Assembly (NCBI RefSeq): GCF_016464625.1
Contig: NZ_JAEAGO010000002.1
Location: 620,001 to 684,000, forward strand
Direction: 5' to 3'
Source of the DNA: Penaeicola halotolerans
Lineage (GTDB): Bacteria; Bacteroidota; Bacteroidia; Cytophagales; Cyclobacteriaceae
DNA length: 64,000 bases
In this document: positions 63,046 through 64,000 of the stretch, piece after piece
How positions within the stretch are numbered: position 1 is the stretch's first letter
Layout of the letters: every line of letters begins with the position of its first letter
Made by a program: the position numbers and the translations under genes
Notes under the pieces: model-generated
The model's database searches: none
What the model was told of the DNA's origin: nothing
Seen by the model: the letters and a program-made list of their open reading frames with translations, nothing else

Positions 63046-63357
63046 TTACTTGGCTACAGGGTCATCATTTGTAGCATTTGGTTTTCTACCTGTTTCTGTT
63101 GCTTGATATAGTTTGAGTTTAGTTTTATCTAGTTCTTGCTCAAGTTGTTTGATACGTTTGATAGTCGCTGAGTTATCGATGTATTGTGCCAAAAAAGCCG
63201 CGACAAATAAGACAGTTCCGATCAGTGACCACTTGATCATAAAGCTTGCGGAGAAATTATTCTCACTGCCGAGACTATCAAATATGATGAAGAAAATAGA
63301 TGATCCAGCTAGGTAGATCAGCAAGAGTAAATTCGCAATTTTAGCCACTCTTTTCAT
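63046..63357 (-). CDS. Uncharacterised two-span membrane protein with coiled coil
   Basis: A 103-residue protein (ATG 63357; a TTG 3 nt earlier is possible). Two hydrophobic segments (about 8-28 and 40-58, FMIKWSLIGTVLFVAAFLA) and a C-terminal coiled coil (about 65-90, ATIKRIKQLEQELDKTKL) with a polar tail. Upstream of comM by 13 nt on the same strand, so co-transcribed with it. Function unknown. Confidence 0.6.
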   Translation of the reverse strand: MKRVAKIANLLLLIYLAGSSIFFIIFDSLGSENNFSASFMIKWSLIGTVLFVAAFLAQYIDNSATIKRIKQLEQELDKTKLKLYQATETGRKPNATNDDPVAK

Positions 63358-63457
63358 CAATAGTATTTTTAATTAAGACAAGAAATATAAGGATTTTTTT
63401 AGCTTAAAAAGAGAAGGAAGCTTAAAATGTATTTATATCCATTCGTTTAGTGGGCCA

Positions 63458-63745
63458 TTACATCTGGAGGTTTAGACTCATTTTAGCTCCCAGCGCATTA
63501 AATATTTTCAGAACGGTTTCAAAAGTCACATTGCCAGAGCTATTCTCTAATCTGGATATCTGTGATTTTTTCACTCCTACTAGCTCTCCTAGTTGTTCCT
63601 GTGTGAGATTTCTGTTTTTTCGAGCAGTTTTGATCATATCTCCTATGAGTTCGAGTTTAAGTTCAAATTCATATTCATTTCTTTCTTTGGTGCCTTTTTT
63701 ACCAATTAAAAGGTCTTCTGCTTCATCTAGTTTATAGCTTTTCAT
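63458..63745 (-). CDS. HigA-type antitoxin, XRE helix-turn-helix
   Basis: A 95-residue Cro/C1-type regulator. HTH at about 35-88: MIKTARKNRNLTQEQLGELV, then GVKKSQISRLENSSGNVTFE and TVLKIFNALGAKMSL. An N-terminal extension (MKSYKLDEAEDLLIGKKG) is typical of antitoxins that wrap their toxin. Its ATG overlaps the stop of the toxin frame upstream (TAATG), the order toxin-then-antitoxin of HigBA systems. It looks complete and could still repress the operon even though the toxin is interrupted. Confidence 0.85.
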   Translation of the reverse strand: MKSYKLDEAEDLLIGKKGTKERNEYEFELKLELIGDMIKTARKNRNLTQEQLGELVGVKKSQISRLENSSGNVTFETVLKIFNALGAKMSLNLQM

Positions 63746-64000
63746 TACTTTTTACTTTTCAAATAAACGGTTCTGATTCTATCAGCTTTTTCTATTTCCT
63801 TTCTATCTACTTTACTTGTCTTTTTGACAATACCGTGAGTTGCTATCACAAGTGTTTCATTTTTATCTTCTTTGTCCCAAAATGCTAGAAGACGATATTG
63901 AATTCCTTCATATAAAGTTCTAAACTCCTAAATTTCACTATTGAGCTTCTTGAAAAATTTCGAGTCAGTATTTTGTTCAGCGCGTCTGATGTTCTGAAGT
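63745..64000 (-). pseudogene. HigB/RelE-type toxin, interrupted by an in-frame amber stop, 5' end beyond window
   Basis: In the frame that ends in TAA at 63745-63747, just before the antitoxin, the visible translation reads LQNIRRAEQNTDSKFFKKL, NSEI, stop, EFRTLYEGIQYRLLAFWDKE, then DKNETLVIATHGIVKKTSK, KEIEKADRIRTVYLKSKK. This is the phage-derived Gp49-like/HigB family: the FKKL, EFRTLY, YRLLAFWDK and THGIVKKT segments are diagnostic. A TAG lies at 63928-63930 (minus), exactly where homologues carry Trp or Tyr (EI-W/Y-EFR). The remainder has no start codon that would rescue a full domain. A single-base sequence error is the alternative. Confidence 0.75.

Overview
The window looks like a chromosomal segment of a Bacteroidota bacterium, most likely order Cytophagales (genus not determinable from the sequence alone). 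The evidence is a single-chain SecDF fusion, the bacillithiol enzyme BshC, a DUF4382 lipoprotein, two six-bladed beta-propeller lipoproteins, a carboxypeptidase-regulatory-domain TonB-type receptor, many proteins with Bacteroidota-style signal peptides, almost no Shine-Dalgarno sequences, and promoters of the TTG-N19-TAnnTTTG type. The DNA is compact and fairly AT-rich. No gap between genes reaches 300 bases. I found no rRNA, tRNA, CRISPR array, insertion sequence or prophage.

Layout. 1-8.4 kb: the 3' end of a tRNA-modifying methyltransferase (mnmD), a large WG-repeat protein, a secreted Xaa-Pro aminopeptidase, an ArsR-type regulator coupled to a YjjG-type nucleotidase, and three small beta-barrel-like exported proteins. 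8.5-16.5 kb: proline catabolism (pruA), a propeller lipoprotein, an HTH/DUF4870 membrane regulator behind a perfect inverted repeat, then rimO, bshC, 5-formyl-THF cyclo-ligase and a small barrel protein. 16.6-19 kb: a MarR-pirin-nitroreductase-YceI regulon with one operator motif in front of both the regulator and its likely target operon. 19-25 kb: PafA-like phosphatase, acetyl-CoA synthetase, M28 peptidase, second propeller lipoprotein. 25-32 kb: ribD-msrC operon, DUF4382 lipoprotein, prmC, a protein that looks like a thiamine-pyrophosphokinase fold without its active site, a TPR sensor kinase and ndk. 32-40.7 kb: nrnA with two FKBP lipoproteins, rdgB, udk-trkA, an unknown small protein and secDF. 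40.7-47.6 kb: an operon for quinol ring cleavage (maleylacetate reductase, esterase, ring-cleaving dioxygenase), an outer-membrane receptor and guaB. 47.8-53.4 kb: pnuC-nadR nicotinamide riboside salvage, then an uncharacterised signalling cluster (Cys-tailed small protein, 7-TM protein, histidine kinase, NarL-type regulator, coiled-coil protein) and a DUF4407 protein. 53.4-64 kb: purple-acid-phosphatase-like protein, two small uncharacterised genes, amidohydrolase, ybbP-ybbA divergent from tesA, a ComM/YifB ATPase, and a HigB/HigA-type toxin-antitoxin pair whose toxin frame carries an in-frame amber stop.

Genes that work together: ribD/msrC, udk/trkA, pnuC/nadR (NR import and phosphorylation), bshC/formyl-THF ligase, ybbA/ybbP/tesA, the MarR regulon, and the quinol operon. 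The most unusual items are the broken toxin, the shared MarR operator, the catalytically depleted TPK-like protein, the two-component cluster with unknown partners, and promoter boxes placed so close to start codons that several mRNAs are probably leaderless.
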